64,000 nt of DNA. It comes from Ampelomyces quisqualis (Eukaryota; Ascomycota; Dothideomycetes; Pleosporales; Phaeosphaeriaceae). This document shows, piece after piece, positions 1 through 11,785 of the stretch. The DNA is taken from contig JAGTXZ010000014.1 in NCBI GenBank assembly GCA_018398575.1, positions 992,001 through 1,056,000 on the forward strand, in the 5' to 3' direction. The first letter of the stretch is position 1; each line of letters begins with the position of its first letter. The notes beneath the pieces were generated by a model. It saw nothing but the letters and a program-made list of their open reading frames with translations. It was not told where the DNA came from and searched no databases. The translations under genes and the position numbers were made by a program.

Positions 1-147
1 TTGCGGTGTGGACGCGCGGTGTTCCTCTAGCAACAGCTGTTGCGAAGTTTCTGCCTCGCTGCTCAACACCAGCACATCCACACCACTCACACCACCCGCA
101 TGCCCACACACCTACTGTCTACACCATCACACGCACTGCTGCCCACT

Positions 148-2492
148 ATGGCCGACCCCAATAACAGCGGCATCAATCGCATTGCCAACATGGCTAGCAT
201 TCAAGAACAGATGCACGACAGCGCTCTTGATCTCAGCGAAGACAGAATCATGCCTGTCCGTACAAGGGCAGGCAACGCCAACATGCCAAAGCCCAATACG
301 ACTCCGGAGGCTCCAACCATCGCTCCAATGGAGGCCGATGAAGTCCCCGCTGGCGTTCGTCAGATGGAGGCTATCATCGCTGTCTGGACTATGAAGTGGA
401 TGGTCACGGCTTATGTCCTGTGAGTTACATGCAACGCTTGTTGTAGGTAGACCTAACCTAATCACCGAACAGTATCACCTTCATCGCCTTTGTCAACTCG
501 CTCCACCAGAACATGAACAACACCTTGAACCCCTTCGTCACGAGTGCTTTCTCTAAGCACAGTCTTACGCCCATGACCAACCAGGTCGCCCAAATCGTCA
601 GCGGAGTGAGCAAGTTGCCACTGGCCATGTTCATCAATATCTGTGGTCGTCCGCATGGTTTCGCGATTTGCTTGTTCTGTGTTGTTATCGGTACGTATGA
701 ACTTCCACCTTCCTTGTGTCTCATGACTGCGCTGTCAACGCATGTTATGAGTACGTTTCTTTCCTTATTCCTCCCTTCTGTTTCATGATTGCGCTTTCGA
801 CGTATATTGTGGAGTCTGTGTCTTCCCTTTGAGATGATTATGGTGTGGCTGCGACGGAAATGCACGGGATGAGTTACTTAAATGATCCAACCACCGAGGC
901 ATGGCGATGTCCAACTCCAGGCAGCATCATGGACACACATGTCCTCGAAAGCCGGGCCTAGCTAATTCACTACAATCACGACGCACTTTTGAAGTCGTCT
1001 AGCATCACTGCGACACCAACACTGTCGTGAAGAATTAGGCACCGCTAACCTGTTCACTAGCTCTCATCATGATGGCCCGTTGTCAGAACGTCGAAACCTA
1101 TGCCGCCGCTCAAGTCTTCTATTGGACCGGTATGAACGGCATGACCTACGTCATCGACATCTTCATCGCGGACACGTCCCTCCTCAAGAACCGTCTCATC
1201 TGGCTCGGCATCGTCGGCAGCCCGTATATCTGCAACACTTTTGCAAGCCCCAAGATCGCCGAGGCTTTCATCGAACGCAGCTCCTGGCGCTGGGCATACG
1301 GCTCCTTTGCGATCATCACACCGTTCTTGTGCATTCCTTTCTGGGGCATATTTTGGTTCATGAACAAGAAAGCGACAAACCTGGGCATCGTGAAGAAACC
1401 AAGAAATGGTAGAACTTTCTGGCAGAGCTTCAAACATTGGTTCATCGAGTTCGATGGTAAGTCCTACCCTAATATCAAACGACAGAAGCTAACGTCGTTA
1501 GTCGTTGGCTTAATTCTCATCTGCGCTGGCTTCATCGTCTTTGTGCTTCCATTCAGTCTCGCCACGAACCTTCAGTACAGCTGGGAATCCCCAACCATCA
1601 TCAGCATGATCATGATAGGATTCGTGCTTCTGGTCTTCTTTGGAGCGTGGGAGTACTACATGGCAACCAGGACGTTCTTCCCGTTCTACCTGATGAAGAA
1701 CCGCTCCATTGTCGCGGCATGTCTACTAGGCTTCCACTCCTGGCTCGCGTTCTAGTAAGTGGAAAAGAATCCAGAGCAGTGATAACCCGGTGCTAATTCA
1801 GATACTCACACAGCTCCTACAAAGCAATGTATCTCTCCTACCTTCAGGTCGTGTTCGATCTTTCTATTTCCAACGCCGGCTACATCCTGAACATCTACAA
1901 CCTTGTCTCCGCCACCTGGGCTATCATCATATCCCTCATTTTCCGCTGGGTCGACACGTACAGATGGGCCGCCTTCATTGCTGTACCCGTCCAAATCGCC
2001 ATGGCCGGATGCCTAGTCCAATTCCGTCACCCTGGCACACCTGTTGGCCTACTCATCATGGTCGAAGTTTTCTACGCCATGGGCGCCGCTGTCGTCGTCC
2101 AAATCGAATCCGTCGCCGTCATGGCCGCCGTTCCACACCAAAACATAGCCACCGGTCTTGCGCTCCTGTTCATGGTAACTTCTCTTGGAGGTGCTGTCGG
2201 CCAGGCGATATCCGGGGCGATCTGGACAAACGTTGTACTCAAGAAACTGATCTTGTATCTTCCAGAGGACAAGAAGCACTTGGCTCCTTCCATCTACGGC
2301 AACCTTAATACCCAGATGTCGTTCAAAATGGGATCACCAGAGCGGGAGGCTACGATAGCCGCTTTTGGTGATGCCCAGAAGATCATGGCAGTCGTCGCGG
2401 TCTGCTCTCTTGTTCCGTGCCTCGCCTGGGTCTGCATGTTGAAAAACATCAGGCTCAGCGATCACCGCAGGACGGCAGGCCTGCAGGCCTAG
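148..2492 (+). CDS. Siderophore-iron MFS transporter (MirB/Sit1-like), five exons
   Basis: Predicted exons are 148-419, 473-690, 1061-1456, 1502-1754 and 1814-2492; they sum to 1818 bases, giving 605 residues. The protein has a polar N-terminus of about 75 residues and then many hydrophobic segments. Stretches such as YAAAQVFYW and the DVVGLILIC / VLPFSLA block are, from memory, typical of fungal ferric-siderophore importers of the plasma membrane or vesicles, which take up chelated iron by proton symport. I chose the ATG at 148; an in-frame ATG at 40 would add 36 residues of low-complexity sequence and is less likely. The fourth intron must use the second AG (1812-1813), because the nearer AG creates an immediate stop. 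The second intron is unusually long (370 bases) and holds a duplication. The gene converges on a FAD monooxygenase. The substrate cannot be told from sequence. Confidence 0.9.
691..812 (+). repeat. Imperfect tandem duplication inside intron 2, including the 5' splice site
   Basis: Two units of about 60 bases (691-750 and 751-812) each begin with GTACGT and share matching segments around the TCATGAcTGCGCT and cAACGcATgtT positions. The true donor is the first, since joining 690 to 1061 restores the family sequence VVIALIMMA. The second GTACGT is in frame and would add 20 residues if used. Confidence 0.6.
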
Positions 2493-2666
2493 GGTAGTCT
2501 TGGGGCGTGAGATTTCTGGGTGCCTTTGGCACATCCTTACTTGTATGTAGTCTTCTGGAGGCTTCATAGGTGAGGTTTTGACCTCGTAGAAGGCTCCTGT
2601 GGGGCTCTGCTCCAAAAAAAATAGAATTCGTCGACGCTGGACATATTTGCATTTCCTGTGACTCAT

Positions 2667-4049
2667 TTACCACCCTTCTAATTCCTCCCCCTTGGTTTCC
2701 AGACTTGTTGGCATGATAGGCATACCCTGTTTTAATGCTCCAACCATTTTATCTTCTTGAAGCAATTGCTGCACTTTCTCTTCCGAACTAACATCACTCC
2801 TGACCCTCGCGTACGCCAATCTACTTGGTTTGTCCACCACCTCCTTGAACTTGGCACGTCGTGCTTCACTCCAAGCGTGAAGTAGTTTCTCGTAGTCTGC
2901 GGCTTGATTGGAAAGCACTCGCAAAAGTACATCTGCAAGCGACGATGCATCCGCGATTCCTGACGCCAGACCCAATCCAGCGTATGGATTTGTCAAATGC
3001 GCTGCATCTCCAATCAAACACACACCCGAGTCGTAGAGCGTTGAAGCCAGTCGTTGCTGTGCCTTGTACGGTGCTATTTGGACCACTTCATACGCCCTTC
3101 TACCGTTTTCATCAAGGCCTGCGTTGGGAAGCATGTGTGCTAGTTTGTCGTGCACACCAGCCTCGATGTCTGCCTCGGAAAGACCTAGCGGAACGCCATA
3201 ACTCACGCGCCAGAGAGCGGGCATGGAGGATGTTATGCGCCCAATTAAGCCGTAGTGCAACGGATCGATGATGAAATTTGCGTCGTGGAAATTGTACTGA
3301 TGGAAATCGAAGTGCAAGTCCAAGGCGACGAGTTGAGCATCGAGAGTTTCGCCATCGAAAGACACACCTATACCACCACATTAGTCCATGTATCGTTCCA
3401 AGCCCCTCAGAGAGAAACAAAAAAACATACCCAACTCCTTTCTAACCAGACTCCTCCCTCCATCCGCACCAACCAAAAACCTGGCATCAATCACATCCTC
3501 CCTTCCATCCGCGTCATTGACGACTCTAACGCTCACCCCACTGCCCCCCTTTCTTTCAAACCCAACAACCCTCCACCCAATCCTAACATCCACTCCCCCC
3601 CTCTCACCCAGCCTCCTCATCAAAACCTCCTGAAACCTCCCCTGCGCCAACAACAACTGTCCCTTCCCCTTCACCCCCTCACCACTATTATCAAACTTCT
3701 TCTCCGCAATAACCCTGCTTCCCTTCCCCACGCTCGTCCGGAAACATAATCCCGAACTGAGGCTGCCGGTGGCGATGAGTTCGGCAAGTAAGCCTGGGAT
3801 GCGGGATAGTAAAGGGTAGGTTGGGGGTTGATGGGCCATTGCGCGGGTTGAGGCGGGGTCGGGGGAGGTGGGTTCGAGGAGGATGATGGGGTGGGCAAGG
3901 GAAGATGTGGTGAGGAGGAGGGATAGGAAGAGGCCTACGCAGCCGCCGCCGGCGATTATGATGGGTAAGGGGTGGGCGGTGTTGGAGCGGGTATTGGTGG
4001 TTTGGCCATTTGTGTTGCTGTTGCTGGCGAGTCCTTTTGTCGTGGCCAT
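2667..4049 (-). CDS. FAD-dependent monooxygenase (PheA/TfdB-type aromatic hydroxylase fold)
   Basis: Two exons (4049-3431 and 3367-2667) encode 439 residues; the 63-base intron splits a Gly codon and restores KELGVSF. The N-terminal Rossmann dinucleotide-binding motif IIIAGGGCVG lies at residues 30-39, the NAD(P)H/FAD motif GADGGRS near 194-200, and the FAD ribityl-binding GDAAHLTNP motif near 326-334. This motif order is that of class A flavoprotein monooxygenases, which use FAD and NAD(P)H to hydroxylate or epoxidise a small, often aromatic, substrate. The Ala- and Thr-rich first 25 residues are not part of the fold. The 3' end faces the siderophore transporter across 174 bases. There is no biosynthetic neighbour, so the substrate is unknown. 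Confidence 0.9.
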
Positions 4050-4479
4050 GGTGTTTTCAATTCCTGGTCTCTTGCTGTTCAGATTATTGGGGTTTGTTGA
4101 TTCCAGGTGGATCTTGTTCAGTGTGGCTATTCATGTGTCGAGGTACTCCGCCGGATTTGTGGACTTTTGCTTGGGAGAAATCTTGTATGCAGTATGGTCT
4201 TGGACTCGACTTCTTAAGTGTTTCATTTTCGGTGCATATTTTGACCGTTCATCGGCATTCCCGTCGTGCTGTCATGCTGGTTCCGAAGCGGAAGTGGGGA
4301 ACCGGAAGCATGTCCGGGGCGTGCGACCTCAACATCGACACCAACACAACAATCGGACTTGCATGAGCCCTACAACATCTTCGAGTGCATGCAGCTGTCA
4401 TGAGATAGTATGCTGAAAAGTACAGTGACTGAATAGACTTACTTTGCGCCGAAAGTGCTTCAAGGAGACACGATCCAAG

Positions 4480-5540
4480 AATAGTTGCTTTTGTCCGCAC
4501 ATGAGAACGTGCTTCCAGAATTTGTACGATAAAATACTGTACGTGCCGCAAATTTTCAGGTCCAATGCAATGCTGATGAGAACTATGTTCAAAGGTACAT
4601 GATCTTCTGCCAAACCGTACCTTTCTGATGATCGGAGTGGTCGTAGATCCAGTGCCAGCCGAGTAGACCAAATGCCAGAAGAGCGAAGGCACTGCTACAC
4701 GCAAGACTGGGAACATAGTTGAAGATAGACACTCCGGGGGCAATCAAGAAGCTAACAATGGACATGGCTGCAACCGAACCAAGCCAAGTGCTCCAATGGA
4801 AGAGGAGGTTGGCCTGAACATGCTTTGGGTACTTCGCGCTGACTTGGACAAAGAAAGGCAATGTGACCCATTTATCGGCGTAAGAGTATACGAACAGACT
4901 CAACGACAAGTGTGCGGCGGTAACGATACCCATGCACCAATTTACACCTTTGCCGTACTCTCTGGGATTCCTCATTCCAGGCATGACTGGTAGATACGCC
5001 GATGTTCCTGCACCAGAGCAGAAGATGTTGAGGGCTCCAGTGATTTTAGCAGCGAAGTTGTGGTGGCAATGACGTGGAAGCCGAAGTCGTAGGGCCCTTC
5101 TTGGGGAGGGGGCTGCGGCGGCAGGTCGTTCGAGGGTCGTCACACCAATATTGGAGTTTGATCAGTCAAACATATCGCCATAAAGCCTTGAGTAAGCTTA
5201 CACAGCGATGAATAAGTGTACGGTGATGAAATCAGAAGCAACTGCAAATCCAGCCCAGGTGATCTACGCAATATTCTCGAACTTGCGCTCACTAGCGCAC
5301 ATAGCAACCATAATAGCTGTGACAATAGAGAAACATTTTGTGCAGAGCGAGTAGTTGGAGAGAGACTTGAGCGCAGTCGACACTCCCACCATGCCGGACG
5401 CAGCAACGACGATGAAGGCAACAAGAAATAGAACACCTGTGATCTTCCATCCACGAGATTCGCCATGTCGGCGATACTGTGGCATCCTGGAATTCGATTG
5501 CGAAAAGCTCCCAGCACAAGGGCGCCTTGGGTGTTAAATG
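4480..5540 (-). pseudogene. Decayed AAAP-family amino acid transporter
   Basis: Pieces of a neutral amino acid permease of the AAAP (Mtr-like) family occur in order but in different frames. They are a segment with PGCHSIADM (about 5540-5450), a membrane segment ending CASERKFENIA (5485-5267), TTLERPAAAAP followed by GAGTSAYLPVMPGMRN (5143 onward), and a C-terminal segment ending GTVWQKIMYL, with a weak continuation in another frame down to about 4480. At 5264-5266 a TAG stands where the family has Trp (ENIA-stop-ITWAGF). The frame also changes near 5460 and after 4589. About 30 residues of the usual membrane segment after KWV are missing, and the intron acceptor before TTLERP no longer shows AG. 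An intact protein cannot be produced from any splice pattern I can see. Confidence 0.8.
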
Positions 5541-5544
5541 CTTG

Positions 5545-6180
5545 CCAGCACATCCTCCTGCACGCACTCCTCCCGCGCATGAACGTAGTACACGGGCACT
5601 CCTTTCCCACGTCGCGCCTCCGCAACATCACCAGCCGTAGAGCTGCAACGCGTCGGCCGAACTTTGCTTTGCCAACACACGCCCGAGTCAGGTCCTCGGA
5701 ACTGCTACAAGATGCACGTCCAGCGCCTTCCTTATCGTCGCCAATCCCTCAATGTCAGTCCCCGTCGCCATCGCCAGCGCAACCCGCGCAATCCTAACAA
5801 GACACACACCCACCCACCAGCCTGCCTGTCATCAAACAGAAAACAAAAACACCCTCTCCGCACTTTTATACTGCACGGATCGACGCGGGCTTTGGGAGGG
5901 GTTTGAGGAGAGGAGGAGAGGAAGAGGAGGATGAAGGCGAGGGGATGTTAGGGAAGTGAGGTGCGGAAAAGGCGCCTGGCGCAGGAGTCCAAAGACGTTG
6001 AAACCTGCGTGAGACCAACTATCAGCATAGCTCAACATGCACCTCTGACGCCACACACGGCCATCCTAGGACCTCAACATCGTCGATTAATGCAACGACC
6101 AGGAGTCTTGGAGCGACTTCGTTTGCACGCTTTCGAGCCCTGGGGTCGAATCGAGGATAGCGAAGATGGAGCGTGGGGAC
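5545..6180. other. Intergenic, no supported gene
   Basis: Short open stretches occur on both strands but none has a recognisable domain, plausible start context or splice structure. A second exon of the minus-strand gene at 6181-6594 could lie here, but I cannot fix its acceptor. Confidence 0.4.
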
Positions 6181-6594
6181 TTACCGTCCTCCAGGCTCAC
6201 AACAACTCCCTGGACATCCCATGCTACATCTCTCCATGGCGATTGCTAGTGCCTGGCGTCCTCGCCGCTCGGCCAGCCTTGAAGAGACGTCCGCTGTATC
6301 CCAGAGCCGCTGCTCGGCGGGCAGGTTCCGCAGCGCGGCGCGCTCGGCGGCCTTCTGGCGCTCGAACAGCGCGAAGGTGGAGGACTCGGCGGATGCGGGG
6401 GCGTCGGTGAACCCTGGGGTGGTACAGGCGAGGGGCGGGCGTGGCGCGTGGTGGAGGAGCGCTGGGCGCAGGACAACGATGGTGGCGGTGGTGGTGTGTG
6501 AGGATGGGCGCGGAGAGGCGAGGGGTGGGAGGTCAGAGGGCGTGAGTGGGTTGGTGCCCCAGGCGGGTGCGGAGATGGAGCGGGTGTGGTACAT
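6181..6594 (-). CDS. Hypothetical protein, probably the first exon of a spliced gene
   Basis: From the ATG at 6594 the frame reads about 137 residues: a Pro/Thr-rich N-terminus and then a more structured segment (FALFERQKAAERAALRNL, then AEQRLWDTADVSSRLAERR) and a Cys-containing end, CSMGCPGSCCEPGG. The apparent TAA at the end lies inside a perfect donor, G|GTAAGT (cut after 6185), so the coding sequence most likely continues in another exon between about 5830 and 6140. No family is recognised. The ATG at 6594 is preferred over the in-frame ATG at 6936 because the upstream part reads like non-coding sequence. The helical, charged segment suggests a real but small protein; whether it is expressed is unknown. 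Confidence 0.4.
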   Translation of the reverse strand: MYHTRSISAPAWGTNPLTPSDLPPLASPRPSSHTTTATIVVLRPALLHHAPRPPLACTTPGFTDAPASAESSTFALFERQKAAERAALRNLPAEQRLWDTADVSSRLAERRGRQALAIAMERCSMGCPGSCCEPGGR

Positions 6595-8361
6595 GTTTGG
6601 TATGGTTGTGTGGTATGTGGTACGTGGTGGTGTGTTGCGTGGGGTGAGGAAGACGGAGGACAAGAGGCAGAAATTTGACTTGAGCAAAATGAGGTGAGCG
6701 GGACAAGCGAGGTCAACAAGCAAAATGGCAGGGCAGAATAAGTTGGGGGCTTTTGTGAACTCGGACGAGATAAATGATATGGCAAGCCTAGGTTTTATTG
6801 CTTGTCTAACCCATGTCGCGCTCCTACGGGGTATCAGTCCACCATGACTGAAAAATATGCAAAAAATAAGACTGAAGATATTGCTGTGGCCACCCTGTGC
6901 TGTTAGGAGTATTTGACTTACCGATTCTACCCACAAGGGGTCGCCGAATCGCCACAGGAGATACCCATCTACCTGTACACGTTAGCATGTCAGGGGGAAC
7001 AGGGAAATCCGGAACTGCGCTGCGGCTGCCGCTGGGTGGTGGTCTGCAGAGTGTTGTTAGCGCGGTTCGAACGTTGGAAGTTTCGAAGGAGGAGGGGGCA
7101 GGTGACCACTGCGCTATCATTGTCTTGTTTGTATGAGAATAGGCGTGGGCTACTTGACTTAAATAGCGACAATTGGGGTTTGCGGTACTCCTCGGAAAAT
7201 AGAGCGAGGAGATGGAGGTATTGTTGTGCTCGTTGTGGTTGTTTGCGTGGAGCGCTTGTGCGGCGCAAGAGTGGATCGGAGCCTTAGCAAAAGGCATGGT
7301 GAAATGATGGAAGTGCGTCATGCTTTGCTCCGGCGGCAGCAACGCGGCCATGATGCCTCAGATCCGAACACAACATGGCAGAGGGCATGCCAGTAGTAGT
7401 AGTCGGTCGGTGTGGTATTGCACACATGGCTTGCTATAGTACGTGCGCCATGATATTGATGCAGCAAGGACCAAGATGGTGCAAACTCAAGTCAGAAACT
7501 CTGCTGTACTGATAGTGACGTGAGCATACCACAAGGCAAAAAAATATCATCCAAATCCCCTGACCTCTCGGTCGGGAAGGTCTGTACTGACAAAGCAAGG
7601 AAGGAACAGGGACTGTATTTGAGTCAGCTGATAGGTATACCCAATCTTGGAGAAGAAGCACATACATGTGTATATGCCAATTAAGGGTTGACCTCGTCAA
7701 GATAAAGAGAGCGCCAACGGGACCGGCGCGGAACCCAGGGGCAATATAGCAAAAAGGTGGCCATCTCTGGTGCAATCGAACACCATACGCTCATACACAG
7801 CTACGGTATTTCCACACTCCCGCATGGACTATGGAGCTTTCGCGGGATGCTTGAAAATATGTGACAGGTTCAAAAAGAGCGGAGACGGGATGAGATGAGA
7901 TGAAGGTGGACAGAGGAGATGGAGATGCAACCACTGCCTCCCGAGACAGCACACTTCAACTAGGCACAGTCTGCTCTATCTTATCCAGCGGAAGAAATGC
8001 ATGTGCTGGCGAATTGTTTTCCATCATGGCAGAGCGTGCAGCGAATGCATGCCTCCTGATGCGTGGATGCATCCTACGTAGAAGGCGCGGCGTCAGACAG
8101 AATCCGCAGGGTGATGATGCATGTGTCAAGGGCGTGCAAACGACTCTACCGTACGACGGGCAGGCATGAGGAGGTTGTTGTGAGCCTTTGTGGACGGGGG
8201 CACTGGGGGGTTGGAGGGAGGATGAAGGCTGACGTTCGGAAGGTTGGTGGTCGCCTCGCACCCACCATCTATGTCCGGAATGTCCCGCCTTGTGTGCTTT
8301 GCCCAAGCTTGGGACTGCAAGACTCCAACACCAACACACCATCGAGGTCGACGTCACGAGG
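6595..8361. other. Intergenic, no supported gene
   Basis: This stretch of about 1.8 kb carries several short frames on both strands, the longest on the minus strand at 6824-7351 (175 codons). None shows a domain, a consistent splice pattern or a codon pattern like the neighbouring genes. The last few hundred bases are presumably the promoter of the lipoate ligase gene. Confidence 0.4.
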
Positions 8362-9678
8362 ATGGCGCCATCCAGGGGTCTGGGGCTTGTGCACGCTTCG
8401 AGGAGGCTTCCTGCTTGCGTTGGCCTGCCCTGCGCTGGGTTCGGAGGCTTCAGGAGGACCTTTGCATCCTTCACCGACACGCTCGCAGACCCCAAGAATA
8501 AGCTGCAGAGCTACGTGTCCACCAGCAACGACCCGTATCTGAATCTCTCCCTCGAGGACCACATCCTGCGCAAGTCGCCGCCGGACAGCACCGTCTTGTT
8601 CCTCTACGTGAACCGGCCCTGCGTGGTCATTGGCCGCAACCAGAACCCGTGGACAGAGGTCAATCTGGGCATCCTCGACGCAGCACGACACGGCGCGGAT
8701 GACGCCCAGACCGAGCCGCCTGGCATTGGTGCTGTCGACCTGGTGCGCCGCCGCTCGGGTGGAGGCACCGTCTTCCACGACCAGGGCAACCTCAATTGGA
8801 GCATCACGTGCCCGCGCAACGACTTCACGAGGGACAAGCACGCCGAAATGGCCGTGCGGGCCTTGCGCAAGCTGGGCGTCGAGCGTGCCAGGGTCAACGA
8901 GCGGCACGACATCGTGCTCGACCAGGGACACGGGAAGCGCCCATCCGACCCCGGAGACACGCACCGCACGCCCTATACCGTCGACGACGGCACGCTGCCA
9001 ACGCCTCTCAAGGTCTCGGGCTCCGCATACAAGCTCACGCGCTTGAGAGCATTGCACCATGCGACGACGCTGCTGTGCTCGCCGAATCTGCACATGATAC
9101 CACAATACTTGCGGTCTCCTGCAAAAAACCACATACAAGCAAAGGGCGTCGAGAGCGTAAGCTCACCGGTTGGCAACATCGGGCTGGAGATCAGCCCCTT
9201 CCAAGAAGTTCTGCAAGAAGAGTTTGCCGAAATGCATGCTGCCGTCGGCAAGGCAGATGTTGTGACGACGGTTGGCCAAGACCACCTCAATGTTCCCGAC
9301 GTCAAGAAAGGGTACGATGAGATGCGCGTATGTGTCCGCCTTTCGACTGCACGTGTGGCATGCTGACACACACAGACGCAAGAATGGATGTGGTCGCAAA
9401 CTCCACAGTTTGACCTTCTGCTTGACAAGCCCAACGACATCGGCATTGATATGAATGTGCATCATGGCATCATCAAAAGCTTGGTGCTCAAGCGTGCTCG
9501 TCTGTCGCCCAAGTCACAAGAAGCCCTCCGAGCTGCTTTGCTTGAACAGAAGTTGCGAGACATCGACGGCTGGTCCACATATCTGCAAACCCGTATCGGT
9601 AGTCTGGACGAACGGACTCTGGCCATCGCCAAGCGACTGGAGGAACTTTTGCCCATGCCGAAGCTCATGGACTCTTGA
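8362..9678 (+). CDS. Mitochondrial lipoate-protein ligase A family protein
   Basis: Two exons (8362-9327 and 9376-9678) separated by a 48-base intron encode 422 residues. The Arg-rich, acid-poor N-terminus before about residue 40 fits a mitochondrial targeting sequence. The lipoate ligase/biotin ligase fold is marked by the adenylate-binding motif RRSGGGTVFHD (130-140) and KVSGSAYKL (217-225), whose Lys is the conserved lipoyl-AMP-binding residue. The family attaches lipoate to the lipoyl domains of pyruvate, 2-oxoglutarate and branched-chain dehydrogenases and glycine cleavage H protein, or transfers it between them. In yeast the counterpart is Aim22 (Lip3). An in-frame ATG at 8290 is possible but lies in sequence without targeting features. 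The C-terminal exon carries the accessory domain. Confidence 0.92.
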
Positions 9679-11785
9679 TTATGGATGCGGGACTACCCAA
9701 GAAGACCAGGCTCTAAGAATGTGCTTCAAGAGATGCCTCGCGCCTGCAGCTGATCAGAACGGTCACGCCCGCCTTTCAGAACTGATCGCCAGAGAGCGTG
9801 TGCTGCGGTCGTAAGAGGCGAGCTTGTACAGTAAAGAGATGGAGATCCTGGTAATCGAACTGGATCCAAAATATTGCAATGTGCTACTTTGCACTCAGCC
9901 GTGTCGGAATCGTGCTTCAACATACGTCTTCCAAGAGGCTAGGCGTATTTTGTCTTCACTGAAGAGCCAGAATCAAAGTCGTGAAAGAGTGCGGAAAGGC
10001 TCGAGGGCTATCATTGTCACCGTGTTTACCCTCGTTCACGCTTTTCGAACTCCTGAAAGCTGGCTTTTATTCGAAAAGACACCACTTCTGTGGACTCTCT
10101 TATTCCTCGCAACCCAGTTGAGCAACGACGCCGTCGACGAATGAGGTATGTCGTTGCTCGCATCCTGGACGAGCAATGACTCCATCGATGAGAGACCAGC
10201 CAAAGGAGCGACGGTGTTTCCCCCAGTACTCGACGACGTCGTCAATCATGGTCTGGGGGTCTGCATTGTAGTGGTCGCCTGCTATCAAGCTTGATTGGCG
10301 GATGGTGTCTTGCGCTGTCGAACATGCTGTGTCCCGCTTCTGGACTCGCAACGGATGCCGAGCCTGCACGTTCTCGGAGTTTGATCAATCACAATGGTTC
10401 TTCATTGTGTTAGAGCTGTGCCGTGGACAATGTAAGTATGTCGGTTCGTGCTTGTGGCAACGCTGCAGCGCCGTCCATCTCTTTCAGTCCATTACGACAA
10501 GTTTTCGTTCTGTCAGTCCAAGAGCCGCGCCTTCATTTTCCTAGCTTTGTCGAGCACCCAACACGTTGTTTTTGATGTTCTACGCTCCTGTCGCGCAAAT
10601 CTGTCACCAAGTCCTCGAGTCAAGGGTGACCGGTGTTGACAGTGCAGGCTGGTCGGCCCAGCATTGTGCGCGCCTCATCGTCAGCGCCACGAGGAGTACA
10701 GCCTGCGAACTCTTCGTTGTCCGCCCAATTTATTGCTCTGCCACAGGCAAAATCCTTCCGTGCCTCGCCAGAAGCTTGTAGCCTGGTGTGGTGGCCGCAG
10801 TCCATTCTGTGACCCGAAACACAAAGATCACGACAATGTGTTACCCGTTGTGCTCCGCCTGTCGCTGTCACATCGGAGTAACAGAGTGGGTATGACCGTC
10901 CGCCCGAAGTGCAGTGTCCGTGACGGCCGCAATGCCGTCCATTCGCGCCCGGTGACTCCGCGTGCTATCGTTGACCGCCGAGGGGCCGTATTCGTCGATG
11001 GTGCCGAAGTTGCCAGTCGCCCATGGTCATCTCGAAGGTCTGCGGTTCGAAGTTAGCGGCCTGTAATGTTCCTGTGTCGGGAGCGCGCCTCTGTCATCAA
11101 AAGGAGCCCTCCGCGACGACAGGTGGGGTAAGGTGATGACCGAAGTGACAGACCCACCCATGTGTGTCAAATGTAAGTCTTTTCCGCAAACGATTCATGT
11201 GGCTGTATGGAATTCTATTATCCACAAGTCGCGGTGTTGTCAGCAGTGGTCGGCGCAGGTAATACCCGGAGTCTGGCTGTTTGTTATGGTTGTAGTGACG
11301 GTCAGGAACCGGGCCGCCCCAAGGCATCGAGCCGCTCCTCCAGCATTAGCAAGCTCGCGCGAAGGCACAGAGAGAGCGCCTATCGGTGTTGAGCTATGCC
11401 AGACTGGTGAAGCAGCCTCCTTTGGTTCTCTGGGTAGGCGGTTTCCAACCCTCAAGCGGGCGAACCTGAGCAGCGGGGACGGTCGTCCGCCTTCGCTATG
11501 CTGCAAGAGAAAGACGTCCTAGGAATAGGAACTTGAATAGGTGTCTACCGCAGAGTCTTTAGAAAGTCAGGCACTGTGTGCGAAATCTGGGGGTTGAGTT
11601 GGTTGGGGTGGTCGCTCGAAGCTCCTCATCGCATGGCCGGTGCATGGACCCCCATCAGAAAGCCTCACCACCAGTTTCTCTGTCTATATACTCTCCACTG
11701 CCTTCTCGCACGTCTACAAGCTCCGCCACGCCACCTCGAAGCCCACAGTAGCAGCATACAAAGACAACACCATCTACAGAGCACC
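9679..11785. other. Intergenic, no firm gene; small duplicated motif near 10.1 kb
   Basis: No gene is supported in these 2.1 kb. A minus-strand frame at 10369-10100 (89 codons) includes two related segments, GVIARPGCEQ and GVVAQLGCEE, reflecting an imperfect duplication of GAGCAACGAC / CGTTGCTCG-type sequence around 10118-10190. I cannot say whether it is translated. From about 11680 on, a pyrimidine-rich leader with a TATATA-like element (near 11683) precedes the next gene. Confidence 0.35.

Noticed and set aside
8..423. Starting the siderophore transporter upstream of 148
   Set aside because: The ATG at 40 adds a low-complexity His/Thr stretch unlike family N-termini.
6824..7351. 175-codon minus frame
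   Set aside because: No domain and no splice logic; composition unlike flanking genes. Not impossible, but unsupported.
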